Source: Stenotrophomonas maltophilia
GTDB lineage: Bacteria; Pseudomonadota; Gammaproteobacteria; Xanthomonadales; Xanthomonadaceae
Length of the DNA: 64,000 bases
Reading direction: 5' to 3'
NCBI RefSeq assembly: GCF_006970445.1
Contig: NZ_CP033877.1
Span: 2,736,750-2,800,749, forward strand
Below the pieces are notes generated by a model, which saw only the letters and a program-made list of their open reading frames with translations, was not told the origin of the DNA and did not search any database. The translations under genes and the position numbers were made by a program. This document shows, piece after piece, positions 1-8,821 of this stretch (positions are counted from its first letter, which is position 1; each line of letters opens with the position of its first letter).

Positions 1-2304
1 GATGTCGATGTTGTCGGTCGAGGCCGAGATCACCGACAGGATGTCGTCCATGCCACGCAGGTTGAGCTGGCAGACGCTGGAGGCATGGCCCTGCTTGACC
101 AGGAAGCAGCGCGAGCGTTCGTCCAGGGCAGTAACCACCCTGAACTCGGCCTCCGTCAGCTTCAGGCCATCCATGTAATCGCTCTTGCTGGCATTCGGGT
201 TCGGCAGCAGGATCAGCGTGGCGGTCTGCTCGATCAGGGCGGCGGAGATATCACTCTTCAGTGCATCTTCCGGGCTCTGCGTTGCGAAGATGCCGAGACC
301 ATTCTGCTTACGGATGGTCTTCTGCTTGTTCTTCGCGAATTCCTTCAAGCCACCCTCGCCATCCAGGATCTTCCAGAACTCGTCCATTACGTAGATGAGC
401 GGACGGCCGTCGATCAACGACTCCAGGCGGTGCAGCAGGTAATTGATGACCGGCACGCGCACTTCTGGGTTGTCGATGATGTCGGTGTAATCGAAACCGA
501 TGATGTTGGCCTTGCTCAGGTCAACGGTATCGATCGGATTGTCAAATACCCAGCCCAGCGAATTGCCCGAGGTCCAGCGCCGCATGCGCGCGTAGAGGCC
601 ATCGTCACCCATGTTGGGCAGGCTCTTCTGGAAATTGGTCATGCTGCGCAGATGCATCGGCGTATCGAGCATGCTTTCCACCGCGCGATAGATATCTTCT
701 TCCTCGCGGGCGCTGTACTCACGCTTGCCGGCCAGGACCTTGATCAGGTCGGCCAGGAACTGCACGTTGGCTTCGTTGTTCTCGCACTGGAACGGGTTGA
801 AGCCGGTCGGCGCGCCGTTCTCCAGGGCCAGATAGTTGCCCCCGCAGGCACGCACGAAGATCTCCGCGCCGCGATCCTTGTCGAAGAAGAAGATGGTCGG
901 CGACGGCTCGTACTTCTGCACCTGGCTGAGCAGGAAGTTGATCAGCGCGGTCTTACCGGTACCGGACTTGCCGATCACCATGGTGTTGGCGATCGCCTTC
1001 TCACCCAGCGAGTTTTCCGACGGGTGGGTCGCGTGGAAATTGAAGTAGTACGGCTGGCCATTGGTGGTCTGCAGCGTGGTGACGCAGTCACCCCACGGAT
1101 TGTTGTGCTGCTTGCCGGTGGCGAAGTTGTGCAGCGGCGACAGGCCCAGGAAATTCAGCGAGCTGACATTGGCCAGGCGTGTGCGATAGCGCCAGTTGCC
1201 CGGCAGCTGCGAATAGAACGACGAGGTAACCGCGAGGTCTTCCTTGGTCGACACAAAACCGGCGTTGGACAGCTCGGCACGGGTCGAGGCGACATTCTGC
1301 GAAAGCTTGGCCTGCGTGTCGCCGTAGACCGCCATGATGAAGTGGTATTCACCCAGCACGAAGTTGCCCGACGACAGCTGATCCATGGCCTGGTCGAGCT
1401 CGACGATCTGGCTGACCGCCTTGTCGCCGGAGGAGATCATCATGCCCTTGGTACGGTCGAGCACCTTCAGCGCGTCCTGACGCCCCATCGGGCTGAACGA
1501 ATGGGTGATGACGTATTCGTAGTCCAGGTACTTCAGACCGTTGAGGATGCCCGGGTAAGTCCCCTCGGCATACTCCTTGATGTTCAGGATGGCGCCGTAG
1601 TGATTGGCACCATTGGGGGTATTGATCGCGAAATCGCCGGTCTTCGCCGAGAACATGTGGCGGCTGACAGGCAGGTAATCCTTGATCGGTGCCGACAGCA
1701 CCGGCACCGGCTCGTCGATGCGATTGATCAGGTAGCCGAACAGCTCCAGCGTTTCCGAGAACACTACGCCGTTCTTGGCTTCGTACATGCCCAGGCGATA
1801 CGGCGCGTAGTCGCGGATCACGGCCTCGACGTTGCCGGCCAGTTCCATCAGCTTCTCGACCGCCTGCTCCTGCTCGGCGCGCAGCTTGTCTACGTTCGCC
1901 GACTTTTCGACAAAGCGCTTACCCGCCACCACCGGGCGGTAGATCATGGTCAGGTACAGCTCGTTCTGCATGATGCGCTGCGAGGACAGCATGCCCATGT
2001 ACTGGTCGGACACGTCCTGGTTGAAGCGCTGCCTGTAGTTGCTCTTGCCCTTCAGCGTGCGGCGGCGACGGATGTCGTGCACCCAGAAAGCGACGTTGAC
2101 GAAGTCCGGCGCGCGCAGCGTCTGCAGCAGGCGGTTGAACGTGTTGTGGCGGTGCTCGAGCTCCCATTCCTCACGGCCGACGAACGGCAGCCCTTCCAGA
2201 TGCCAGGTCAGCAGGTAGTCGCCGCCCGTGGTCTTGACCACGTTCGGGGCGACATGCGACGACAACGGGATGAACTCACTGATGGAGGTGTCAGGGCTGA
2301 ACAT
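1..2304 (-). CDS. virB4: VirB4 T4SS ATPase (3' end outside window)
   Basis: Inner-membrane-associated ATPase that powers assembly and substrate transfer in the VirB/VirD4 T4SS. The frame reads from an ATG at 2304 to the left edge without a stop, giving 768 residues; VirB4 proteins are usually a little over 800, so only the C-terminal tail is missing. A Walker A motif (GKSGTGKT) lies at about residues 445-452 and a Walker B-like stretch (VMDEFWKIL) at about 625. The start is preceded by a GGAAG Shine-Dalgarno-like sequence. It follows virB3 by about 80 bases and is the last T4SS gene visible; virB5 and virB6, not seen here, would be expected beyond the left edge as in Xanthomonas. The opposite strand is open for 877 codons, which I treat as a codon-bias artefact. 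Confidence 0.95.
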   Translation of the reverse strand, partial: MFSPDTSISEFIPLSSHVAPNVVKTTGGDYLLTWHLEGLPFVGREEWELEHRHNTFNRLLQTLRAPDFVNVAFWVHDIRRRRTLKGKSNYRQRFNQDVSDQYMGMLSSQRIMQNELYLTMIYRPVVAGKRFVEKSANVDKLRAEQEQAVEKLMELAGNVEAVIRDYAPYRLGMYEAKNGVVFSETLELFGYLINRIDEPVPVLSAPIKDYLPVSRHMFSAKTGDFAINTPNGANHYGAILNIKEYAEGTYPGILNGLKYLDYEYVITHSFSPMGRQDALKVLDRTKGMMISSGDKAVSQIVELDQAMDQLSSGNFVLGEYHFIMAVYGDTQAKLSQNVASTRAELSNAGFVSTKEDLAVTSSFYSQLPGNWRYRTRLANVSSLNFLGLSPLHNFATGKQHNNPWGDCVTTLQTTNGQPYYFNFHATHPSENSLGEKAIANTMVIGKSGTGKTALINFLLSQVQKYEPSPTIFFFDKDRGAEIFVRACGGNYLALENGAPTGFNPFQCENNEANVQFLADLIKVLAGKREYSAREEEDIYRAVESMLDTPMHLRSMTNFQKSLPNMGDDGLYARMRRWTSGNSLGWVFDNPIDTVDLSKANIIGFDYTDIIDNPEVRVPVINYLLHRLESLIDGRPLIYVMDEFWKILDGEGGLKEFAKNKQKTIRKQNGLGIFATQSPEDALKSDISAALIEQTATLILLPNPNASKSDYMDGLKLTEAEFRVVTALDERSRCFLVKQGHASSVCQLNLRGMDDILSVISASTDNIDI

Positions 2305-2385
2305 ACGACTGCTTCCAAAGAGGTACTGCCAAGGAGTTTCAAGAGACCTGGCAGGCGCGAACGCCCGCCAGGCCGGATCCGGACC

Positions 2386-2694
2386 TCAATCCATTCGGGC
2401 CGGCTTGTTGCGATAGTGATTGGGGTTGAACACCCACATGCCATCGTGTTCCGGCACGTTGCGCACCTTCAGCTTGAACATCAGGCGCAGGCCCAGCAGC
2501 CGGAAGATCATTTCGTCACGCTTGGCCATGTGCCGCATGATGAAGATCGCCACCGGAATGGTGAGCAGGAACCAGAAGTTCGTGTACACGCTGAGGAGCA
2601 ACAGCCCGCCTGCCACCATGAAAAATGGCAGGTAGGGCACGCCCAGGAACATCGCCGGGCGCGTGCAACCGCGGAACAGGACGTTCTTATGCAC
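2386..2694 (-). CDS. virB3: VirB3 inner-membrane T4SS component
   Basis: Small (102 aa) inner-membrane protein of the T4SS that works with VirB4. It has the typical VirB3 layout: a short N-terminus (MHKNVLFRGCTRPAMF), two adjacent hydrophobic segments at about residues 16-34 and 38-53, then a basic cytoplasmic tail. It overlaps the end of virB2 by 8 bases and is followed by virB4, the usual virB2-virB3-virB4 order. The overlap suggests translational coupling to the pilin gene. Confidence 0.93.
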   Translation of the reverse strand: MHKNVLFRGCTRPAMFLGVPYLPFFMVAGGLLLLSVYTNFWFLLTIPVAIFIMRHMAKRDEMIFRLLGLRLMFKLKVRNVPEHDGMWVFNPNHYRNKPARMD

Positions 2695-3094
2695 TGTAGT
2701 ACTGGATCGCGTTGTTGATCAGGTAGTACGTCGTGCTACCGCCGGTGCACTTGCCGTCGCTGCCCTCGCCCAGCAGCATGCGCGCGATCTGGCCAGCGGC
2801 ACCGATCAGCACGCCACCGATCAGGATCGGCGCGACGTCACCGATGCGCTTGTGCGCGAAGGCGATCTGGTAGCCGGCGAAGATCACCGCGATGGTCACG
2901 ACGGCGATCGAGGCCATGTTCAGCAGGCCGTTGATGTTGGAGAAGAAACCGCAGACCTTCTTGTCGGTGCCGCCGAAGTCGGTGCCGGTGGCGAACACCT
3001 GCGGGGCGAACAGTGCGCCAACGAAGATCGTGGCCATCAGCAGGGTCTTCAGCGTGCGCTGGGCCTGGACGAGGTCGAGATTGGATCGCTTCAT
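2687..3094 (-). CDS. virB2: VirB2 T4SS pilin
   Basis: Major pilus subunit precursor of the T4SS, 135 aa. The start at 3094 is chosen because an AAGGAA ribosome-binding site sits 6 bases upstream and because it yields a long basic/hydrophobic signal peptide ending near residue 35 (QVFA). The mature part has two hydrophobic helices at about residues 57-79 and 87-107 joined by a short basic loop (HKR), the known VirB2 topology. The frame is open for 52 further codons upstream but those have no pilin character. C-terminal residues GGSTTYYLINNAIQYYSA extend past the second helix. It sits between virB1 and virB3. Confidence 0.92.
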   Translation of the reverse strand: MKRSNLDLVQAQRTLKTLLMATIFVGALFAPQVFATGTDFGGTDKKVCGFFSNINGLLNMASIAVVTIAVIFAGYQIAFAHKRIGDVAPILIGGVLIGAAGQIARMLLGEGSDGKCTGGSTTYYLINNAIQYYSA

Positions 3095-3167
3095 GGATTG
3101 ATTTCCTTGTTGATGGACTAACACAACTGAATCGACCAGCCGGGGGACTGGCCGCACCACGACTTCG

Positions 3168-4151
3168 TCAGAACACGAAGGCCGCATCCCCTGCGGGAAT
3201 CTGCTGCACCGGCGCAGCCTGCACCGGTGCGTTGAATGAATTGTCGCCACCGGCGACAGGCTGGTTGCGCTCGCTCCAGGGCCGCAGCATCACGGGCCCC
3301 TCATTGCCGGCGCCGGCAGCGCCTGGCAACTGCTGTGGCATGGCCATCGCCTGCGCGGCACCCTGCTGAGGCAGCTGCTGCGGCATGCCACCGGCCTGTT
3401 GCTGCGGATAGGCGGCCCCTTGGGTGGGCTGCGCCTGCGGCTGCATCATCCGGTCCACCGAACCCAGCACTACCTTGGACAGCGCCTGGTCGGCGATGTT
3501 CAGCAGGCTGCCCCGCGCCATCGCACCGGTGGAGGGATACACGACATACGCGCGTGCCGGGTCTTCCGACGGCACGTACACCGGGCCATTGGACTGCGCA
3601 ACGATGCGGGCCTGCGCCGGAGAGGCCAGCTGCGGATGATGCTCGACCTTCACGCTGCGGCGTTCGCCGCGACTCACCACGTCGATCGGCGCAACACCAT
3701 TGCTGGCAAGCTGCTGCCCGCGGCGCATCGAGTCATAGACTTTCTGCACGTAGCCGTGACGGAAGCCGGTCTCGAAATTGCCCGAGTAGTAGCAGCTGAA
3801 CGACTTGCCCCAGTCACCACCGGAGCGCTTGTAGCACTCGGCGAGGATGCGCGAACCCGCCTGCAGGTTCGGGCACTGCTGGAAGGCCTTCTCGTAGGAA
3901 TCCAGGCCGTACTTGCCCAGGTTGTAGCGATTGACCTGGGCCAGCCCGATGGAGAAGTTGTAGCCCTTCTCTTCCAGCATGCGCACCGTCGCCAGCGCTT
4001 CGTCGAGCGCTTTGGGCTGGCGCACCAGTGCGCCGCCGACCACGCCGATGGCGTAGGGATTGCGCGACGATTCGACGTTGATGACGTGCTGCATCACATC
4101 CATCGAGACGGCCATCTCCGGGCACGCCATCATTTCCAGTCCTGGCAGCAT
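3168..4151 (-). CDS. virB1: VirB1 lytic transglycosylase of the T4SS
   Basis: Peptidoglycan-cleaving enzyme (SLT/goose-lysozyme fold) thought to open the cell wall for T4SS assembly; 327 aa. The catalytic Glu of the VINVESS motif is at residue 27, followed by the GLAQVN motif (69-74) and the YSGNF motif (122-126), all usual for VirB1 transglycosylases. The second half is a low-complexity tail rich in Gln, Pro and Ala. No Sec signal peptide precedes the domain: the catalytic motif begins within 25 residues of the first Met and no better upstream start is visible. It lies 3 bases downstream of virB11. The reading frame is unambiguous; the export route is the odd point. Confidence 0.9.
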   Translation of the reverse strand: MLPGLEMMACPEMAVSMDVMQHVINVESSRNPYAIGVVGGALVRQPKALDEALATVRMLEEKGYNFSIGLAQVNRYNLGKYGLDSYEKAFQQCPNLQAGSRILAECYKRSGGDWGKSFSCYYSGNFETGFRHGYVQKVYDSMRRGQQLASNGVAPIDVVSRGERRSVKVEHHPQLASPAQARIVAQSNGPVYVPSEDPARAYVVYPSTGAMARGSLLNIADQALSKVVLGSVDRMMQPQAQPTQGAAYPQQQAGGMPQQLPQQGAAQAMAMPQQLPGAAGAGNEGPVMLRPWSERNQPVAGGDNSFNAPVQAAPVQQIPAGDAAFVF

Positions 4152-4154
4152 CCT

Positions 4155-5198
4155 TCAGCCCTCCTGCCCCTGGGCACGCCCAGGATTGAAGTCGATGCCG
4201 GTGATGTAGCGCGAACCGGCATGCGCCTTGATATGCACGACGATGTCGATGGTCATCATCAACAGTCGCTTGATCACGTTGAATTCAAGACCCGAACCTT
4301 CGGTCGAGGCCTTCACCATCAATGCCAGCTGGTCCCAGGTCTGCTCCGGGCTGCCTGCGTGGCAACTGGTGATCGAACCCGGGTGTCCCGATGCGCAGTT
4401 GCGGATGAAGTAGAACGCTTCATCACCTCGCAGCTCGGCCAGGATGATGCGTTCGGGCTTCATGCGCAGGCACGCTTCCATGCAGCTCTTGGCGCTGACA
4501 TTGCTGGTGCTTTGTCCACCCTTGGAATACAGCAGGTGCACGACATTGGGTTGGGTCAGAAACAGTTCGCGCGCGTCCTCGATCGTGACCAGGCGCTCGC
4601 TGTCCGGGATATGATTGACCAGCGCTTTCATGAAGGTGGTCTTGCCGCTACCGGTCGCACCGGATACCACGATGTTCTTGCGGTACATCACCGCACGCCG
4701 GAAGAACTCGGCGTACTCGCGCGAATGGCGCAGCTCCAGCAGTTCGCGATCCTGCTCGCTGATGCTGCCATCGCTTTCCAGGATCTGATTGAAGAAGCCG
4801 TCTTCGTGATACTGGCTGAGCGACTTGGTGTGCTTGGACGGCAGTCGGATGGTGATCGACACCTTGCCAGCGTCACATGCGGGCGGAATCACGAACTGCG
4901 CACGCTGGCCGGTGGGGAACGTGAGCGACACGACCGGATCGGCATCGGTGATGCGCTGGCCGGTGTTGCTCTCGTTCACCACCGCCGTGCAGAACTGCCG
5001 GGCCCGCTCGAAGGTCAGGCTCGGCACGTCTACCCGCTGCCACCCCGCCCGGGTTTCCAGGTACAGCTCACCGGGACGGTTGATGCAGATTTCCGTCACT
5101 TCCGGGGACGTCATGTACTCGGCGATGCCCAGCACTTCGTACTGATAGCGCAGGAAATCGCTGGAGACGAGGGCGAGGGGTGACACTTCGGCGTCCAT
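4155..5198 (-). CDS. virB11: VirB11 hexameric traffic ATPase
   Basis: Cytoplasmic hexameric ATPase of the T4SS, 347 aa, the usual family length. Visible motifs are Walker A GATGSGKT (residues 180-187), an Asp box around TIEDARELF (205-213), Walker B IILAELRG (251-258) and the His box GHPGSITSCHAG (271-282), in the order expected for the GspE/VirB11 superfamily. The N-terminal domain precedes these. It follows virB10 by 14 bases and is followed by virB1, so it belongs to the same transcription unit. Confidence 0.95.
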   Translation of the reverse strand: MDAEVSPLALVSSDFLRYQYEVLGIAEYMTSPEVTEICINRPGELYLETRAGWQRVDVPSLTFERARQFCTAVVNESNTGQRITDADPVVSLTFPTGQRAQFVIPPACDAGKVSITIRLPSKHTKSLSQYHEDGFFNQILESDGSISEQDRELLELRHSREYAEFFRRAVMYRKNIVVSGATGSGKTTFMKALVNHIPDSERLVTIEDARELFLTQPNVVHLLYSKGGQSTSNVSAKSCMEACLRMKPERIILAELRGDEAFYFIRNCASGHPGSITSCHAGSPEQTWDQLALMVKASTEGSGLEFNVIKRLLMMTIDIVVHIKAHAGSRYITGIDFNPGRAQGQEG

Positions 5199-5212
5199 GA
5201 TCGTTCGTTGGG

Positions 5213-6466
5213 TTACCGGCGGGGGTGGAGCACGTTGGTGAAGTCGACGTCCTTGGCAACGTAGACGTTCACGATCGTGCCCTGGTTGATGGTGACGGTC
5301 GGCGGACGGCGGTTGCTGCTGAGTGCCTCGTTGGCCAGGCGCTCCATCGTGCGCGCGGTAGCACTCTCATAGGGCGACTGCACCGTCATGCCGTTGTTGG
5401 CGATGGTGGTCGTCTCCGGACCGTGTTCGGCGGCTGCGTACTTGAAGGCATCGGAAATCAGGCTGATCATCAGCGCCGAGGCGATACGACTGCCCCAGTG
5501 CGCGCTGTACTGGCCCGGATGACCGGCGCCACCCAGCTGATCCACGCCCGGGCTGGACATCGCAACATCGATGCCATTGGGGGTGGTGATGCGATCCCAG
5601 ATCACTTCCACGCGCTTGCCCATCGGACCGCCGCCGTAAGCGCCATAGATCTTGGAGCCCTTCGGCAGCAGCAGGTTGCGACCATTGATCGAGTACACCG
5701 GCTCGGTCAGCAGGCACGAGGTATAGCCGGCGAGATCGGTGATGATGCGGGTTTCCAGCACGCAACGCAGGTAGGTGCCACGCACCAGCAGCGCATCGGG
5801 GCTCTGGATGTAGGTGGCACTGGAGACGTCTTCCACGTCCGGCCCACGGCGGATCTTCTGCTGCCCCTGCTGGTTGGGCATCATGTTCGCAAGCAGCGCC
5901 TGACGGGTCTGCTCGTCGATCGCACTACGCTGCGGTTGCGCGCGATTGCCTGCCGCAAGCGCGGCATCATCCACGCCAGCCATCCGGCGCTCGACCAGCG
6001 TCGGTCCACGGGGTTCCATGGCTTCCGGCCGGGACGCGATGGGCACCAGCTTCGGACCTTCGTCCTGCGACATCGGCGGAAGCATCGGAATCGGTTCGGC
6101 GGCAGTCGGCGGCGCCTGCGGAGGCGGCGCAACGTCCGGCAGTGTCGGCGTGCTGGCACGTGCGACATCCGGCACCTTCTGCGCGGCGTCATCACCCTCC
6201 TGGCCCTTGCGGAACAGCAGGAAGCCCATGGCCACCAGCAGCAGCACGATGCCGCCGAGGAACAGCAGCGCCTTACGGTTCAGCCGCTGCTCTTCGGCCG
6301 AGCGCAGCTGCGGTGCGGCCGCATCCAGATCCGGCGCAGGCTCGGCCTGGGTCGTGCCGAAGTACGGATTCGACTGCGCGTCCGGGGCACCCTGTGCGCC
6401 GTACGGGCTCTGGCTCTCGTCGCGTCCGTTGTTCGGGTCGTTTCCGGGAGTGTTCTGCTGGCTCAT
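5213..6466 (-). CDS. virB10: VirB10 core-complex scaffold
   Basis: Protein spanning both membranes that, with VirB7 and VirB9, forms the T4SS core complex; 417 aa. It has a cytoplasmic N-terminus, one membrane helix at about residues 65-85 (ALLFLGGIVLLLVAMGFLLF), a proline-rich periplasmic linker (about 100-160) and a C-terminal TrbI/VirB10 domain from about 220 that ends in the outer-membrane portion. The start overlaps the stop of virB9 by 4 bases (ATGA), indicating coupled translation. Confidence 0.95.
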   Translation of the reverse strand: MSQQNTPGNDPNNGRDESQSPYGAQGAPDAQSNPYFGTTQAEPAPDLDAAAPQLRSAEEQRLNRKALLFLGGIVLLLVAMGFLLFRKGQEGDDAAQKVPDVARASTPTLPDVAPPPQAPPTAAEPIPMLPPMSQDEGPKLVPIASRPEAMEPRGPTLVERRMAGVDDAALAAGNRAQPQRSAIDEQTRQALLANMMPNQQGQQKIRRGPDVEDVSSATYIQSPDALLVRGTYLRCVLETRIITDLAGYTSCLLTEPVYSINGRNLLLPKGSKIYGAYGGGPMGKRVEVIWDRITTPNGIDVAMSSPGVDQLGGAGHPGQYSAHWGSRIASALMISLISDAFKYAAAEHGPETTTIANNGMTVQSPYESATARTMERLANEALSSNRRPPTVTINQGTIVNVYVAKDVDFTNVLHPRR

Positions 6467-7242
6467 TTCTTCACGTTCCTTCGCAGGCCGACGACGAAGT
6501 CGCCGTGGCGGATGACCAGGTACGGGTGCGTCCCGTGCACGATCAGCGTATTGCCTTCAACCGTGGTGTTGACCACGAAGTCTTCACCGTATTCCGTTTC
6601 GCGACCGAACACCGCCGGGAAGATGCCGGTCTTGTACTCCGGCGAATTCGGCAGTTTCAGGTAGGTGAAACGACCATCGTCATAGGCGTTGACCGGGATC
6701 AGCCACCCCATCTTTTTCGCCTTGCTGGTCGAATAGGAGTAGTTGAAGTTGTACTGGCGGTCCTTGGCCAGCTCAGAGCTCAACAACGGCTTGGCCTCTT
6801 CCTCGACCGCCTCCTGGGCGACGCCGAACACGGTGTCGTTCGGATAGACGAAGGCGATCTTGTACTGCACGCCTGCACGACGGGCCTGTTCCAGCTGGCG
6901 CCAGTCGGTGGCCACCACCTTCAGCTCGAAGATGTAGGAATGGGTCTCGGTGCGCACCATCATGTTGGTGTCGACGTCGACGTTCTTCGGCTTGATGTAG
7001 AACACGTTCTCGCGGCGGGTCAGCTCCCAGCCGCTGCTGAAGCCGGTGCTGTAGTCGAGGATCTTCTCGTTCGGGCTCAACTCGATCTGGGTGGTCAGGC
7101 CCAGGCCGGTGCGAACCGGATAGATACGGTCCTTCTCGTACTCGTAATGGTCAACCGCCTGCGCCATCGCCGCTGCTGAGAACAGCAACGACAACATTGA
7201 CAGCAGCGCCAGCGCGCTTCCCCTGATATTTCGACTACTCAT
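6463..7242 (-). CDS. virB9: VirB9 core-complex protein
   Basis: Periplasmic/outer-membrane T4SS core protein, 259 aa. A Sec signal peptide covers about residues 1-28 (hydrophobic core LALLSMLSLLFSAAAMA). The mature protein has the VirB9 N-terminal domain (DRIYPVRTGLGLTTQI...) and a C-terminal domain that binds VirB7. It overlaps virB8 and virB10 by 4 bases on either side, so the three are translationally coupled. Confidence 0.94.
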   Translation of the reverse strand: MSSRNIRGSALALLSMLSLLFSAAAMAQAVDHYEYEKDRIYPVRTGLGLTTQIELSPNEKILDYSTGFSSGWELTRRENVFYIKPKNVDVDTNMMVRTETHSYIFELKVVATDWRQLEQARRAGVQYKIAFVYPNDTVFGVAQEAVEEEAKPLLSSELAKDRQYNFNYSYSTSKAKKMGWLIPVNAYDDGRFTYLKLPNSPEYKTGIFPAVFGRETEYGEDFVVNTTVEGNTLIVHGTHPYLVIRHGDFVVGLRRNVKK

Positions 7243-8285
7243 CGGTTGCTTGCTCCATCAGCAGTTCCGGTGGAATTGTTCTGCGCCGGCCTCATGGCCG
7301 GCTGTCCGGGCATGACCTGCCCCGGCATTGCTTGCCCCTGCACCGGCTGACCGGGCATGGGTTGACCCTGCACCGGCTGGCCCGGCATCGGCTGGCCCGG
7401 CACCTGGCCGTTGACCGGAGCCGCGACCGGTTGGCCAGTGGCTGGATCGATCATCGTGGCCGCGGCCGGATTGTTCGGATCGTAGACGCCCTGCGCCTGC
7501 TGCGCGGCCTGCTGCGCCTGCGCCTGCATGGCACCGTCATCCGGTACCGGCACGCCACGCGAGTAGTCGTTGTCGACACGGTATTCGGTGACCTGGAACG
7601 CCAGCGGGTTGAGGATGCGATCCTGTTCGGACAGCGCCAGGTTCTGGTTGTAGCCGAAGCGCATCGTCACCAGCTGGTTGTCCAGGTAGGTGGCGACGCC
7701 AGTGCGCTTGTCCAGCAGGCTGCGCTGGATGCGCACCGAAGCGCCGCGGAAGCTGCCGTTCGGTTCGGCGCCCAGCGGCGTGATGCTGAGGATCTTGACC
7801 CGAATGGCGCGCTCGCGGCCATACATCACGAACGGGTTCTGCGGATTGTTGCCGGCATAGCGCACGCGCATGGACTGCGCCACCGGATCGGTGGACATCA
7901 CGAACACCAGTTCCCAGTCGCGCAGGCCCATCACCGCCGAGTCGTACGATTCGCGCGCGAGCACGTACTGGGCGACGTTGCTGCGATTGATCGCTTCGTT
8001 GGTGGTGATCGTCTCACCCTGGAAGGTGCCACTCAGGCGCGCGACGGTCGCGGTGCCGGTGTAGGCATCGGCCATCACCAGGAACGGCACCTTCTCCTTC
8101 AGCGGCAGCATGTAGTAATAGCCGCCCGCCAGGGCAAGCGACATCAGCAATGAGCCTGTAGCCACCCACCACGCACGTCGCTCGCTGCGGCGTGCCATGT
8201 CGGCCACGGTGATCTCGTAGCTGACCGCCTTGGCGACCGACTGCTCGACCTTGGGACTATTGCCGGGATCCTTCTTGCGGAACAT
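7239..8285 (-). CDS. virB8: VirB8 inner-membrane T4SS assembly factor with repeat tail
   Basis: Bitopic inner-membrane protein needed for T4SS assembly; 348 aa. A cytoplasmic N-terminus is followed by one membrane helix at about residues 38-60 and a periplasmic NTF2-like VirB8 domain (about 65-245, with YAGNNPQNPF and YRVDNDYSRG). After the domain there is a tail of roughly 100 residues, first Gln/Ala-rich, then from about residue 286 built of repeated PGQP(M/V) units. Agrobacterium VirB8 is near 237 aa, so the tail is an extra. It lies between virB7 and virB9 with a 4-base overlap to virB9. Confidence 0.93.
   Translation of the reverse strand: MFRKKDPGNSPKVEQSVAKAVSYEITVADMARRSERRAWWVATGSLLMSLALAGGYYYMLPLKEKVPFLVMADAYTGTATVARLSGTFQGETITTNEAINRSNVAQYVLARESYDSAVMGLRDWELVFVMSTDPVAQSMRVRYAGNNPQNPFVMYGRERAIRVKILSITPLGAEPNGSFRGASVRIQRSLLDKRTGVATYLDNQLVTMRFGYNQNLALSEQDRILNPLAFQVTEYRVDNDYSRGVPVPDDGAMQAQAQQAAQQAQGVYDPNNPAAATMIDPATGQPVAAPVNGQVPGQPMPGQPVQGQPMPGQPVQGQAMPGQVMPGQPAMRPAQNNSTGTADGASNR
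7300..7410. repeat. Short tandem repeat inside virB8 encoding PGQP units
   Basis: In this interval the coding strand repeats a 15-24 base pattern that encodes GQP-M-P-GQP-V-Q units in the C-terminal tail of VirB8. The plus strand shows the recurring pieces CACCGGCTG and CCGGGCAT or CCCGGCAT. Such repeats can change copy number by slippage; copy number in relatives is unknown from this sequence. Confidence 0.75.
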
Positions 8286-8374
8286 GGATTCTTCCGTACT
8301 GCTGAAACATCAATGGGCGTGGCACCCCTGCGACGGGCGCGGGGAGCGGCACGTTCGATGATTTCGAGGTGGAC

Positions 8375-8821
8375 TCAGGTGCCGCTGCTGGAATCAGCGC
8401 CCGGCGCCGACGCGGTCGGCGTCGAGCCTGCGCTCTGCACAACGATCTGGTTGCCAACGATGGAGACGGAGATGCCCTGCGCCGCATAGGCTGCGGTCAG
8501 ATCGATCACGGCCTGCTGTGCATTGGTGGTGTCGATGTTCGAGACCGCGCCGAACAGGGTGAAGTCCGAGCTGAGGCGGTAGTCCAGCGTGCGTCCGGAA
8601 TCCTTGGCCCAGCGCTCGAGCATGGCTTTGAGCGTGCCATCCATCGGCGAGGCCTGGTAGACGTAGCTGGAGTACAGCGGGATTTCGGTCGTCGCCGCGG
8701 CAAAGCGGTTGACCGGCTTCCAACGGCCTCCGAAATCGGGAGCGGACTTGGTGGCACAACCTGCCACCATCAGCGCCGCCACTGCGGCGATGGACATTTT
8801 TGCGATAAACGCCTGATTCAT
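8375..8821 (-). CDS. virB7: VirB7 lipoprotein with C-terminal N0-like domain
   Basis: Outer-membrane lipoprotein of the T4SS core complex, 148 aa. The start at 8821 gives a signal peptide with a lipobox (VAG-Cys22), whereas longer upstream readings destroy it. The mature N-terminus contains PDFGGRWKPVN, the region that pairs with VirB9. From about residue 45 a globular domain follows (LYSSYVYQASPMDGTLKAML...), resembling the extra N0 domain known for Xanthomonas-type VirB7; classical VirB7 proteins are only about 40-55 residues. The extra domain marks this T4SS as the bacterium-killing Xanthomonadales type. virB8 starts 89 bases downstream. Confidence 0.92.
   Translation of the reverse strand: MNQAFIAKMSIAAVAALMVAGCATKSAPDFGGRWKPVNRFAAATTEIPLYSSYVYQASPMDGTLKAMLERWAKDSGRTLDYRLSSDFTLFGAVSNIDTTNAQQAVIDLTAAYAAQGISVSIVGNQIVVQSAGSTPTASAPGADSSSGT

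Noticed and set aside
85..2718. 877-codon open frame on the plus strand opposite virB4
   Set aside because: It is antisense to a clear VirB4 coding frame; its translation is His/Arg/Gln-rich without domains, a typical mirror of GC-rich codon bias.
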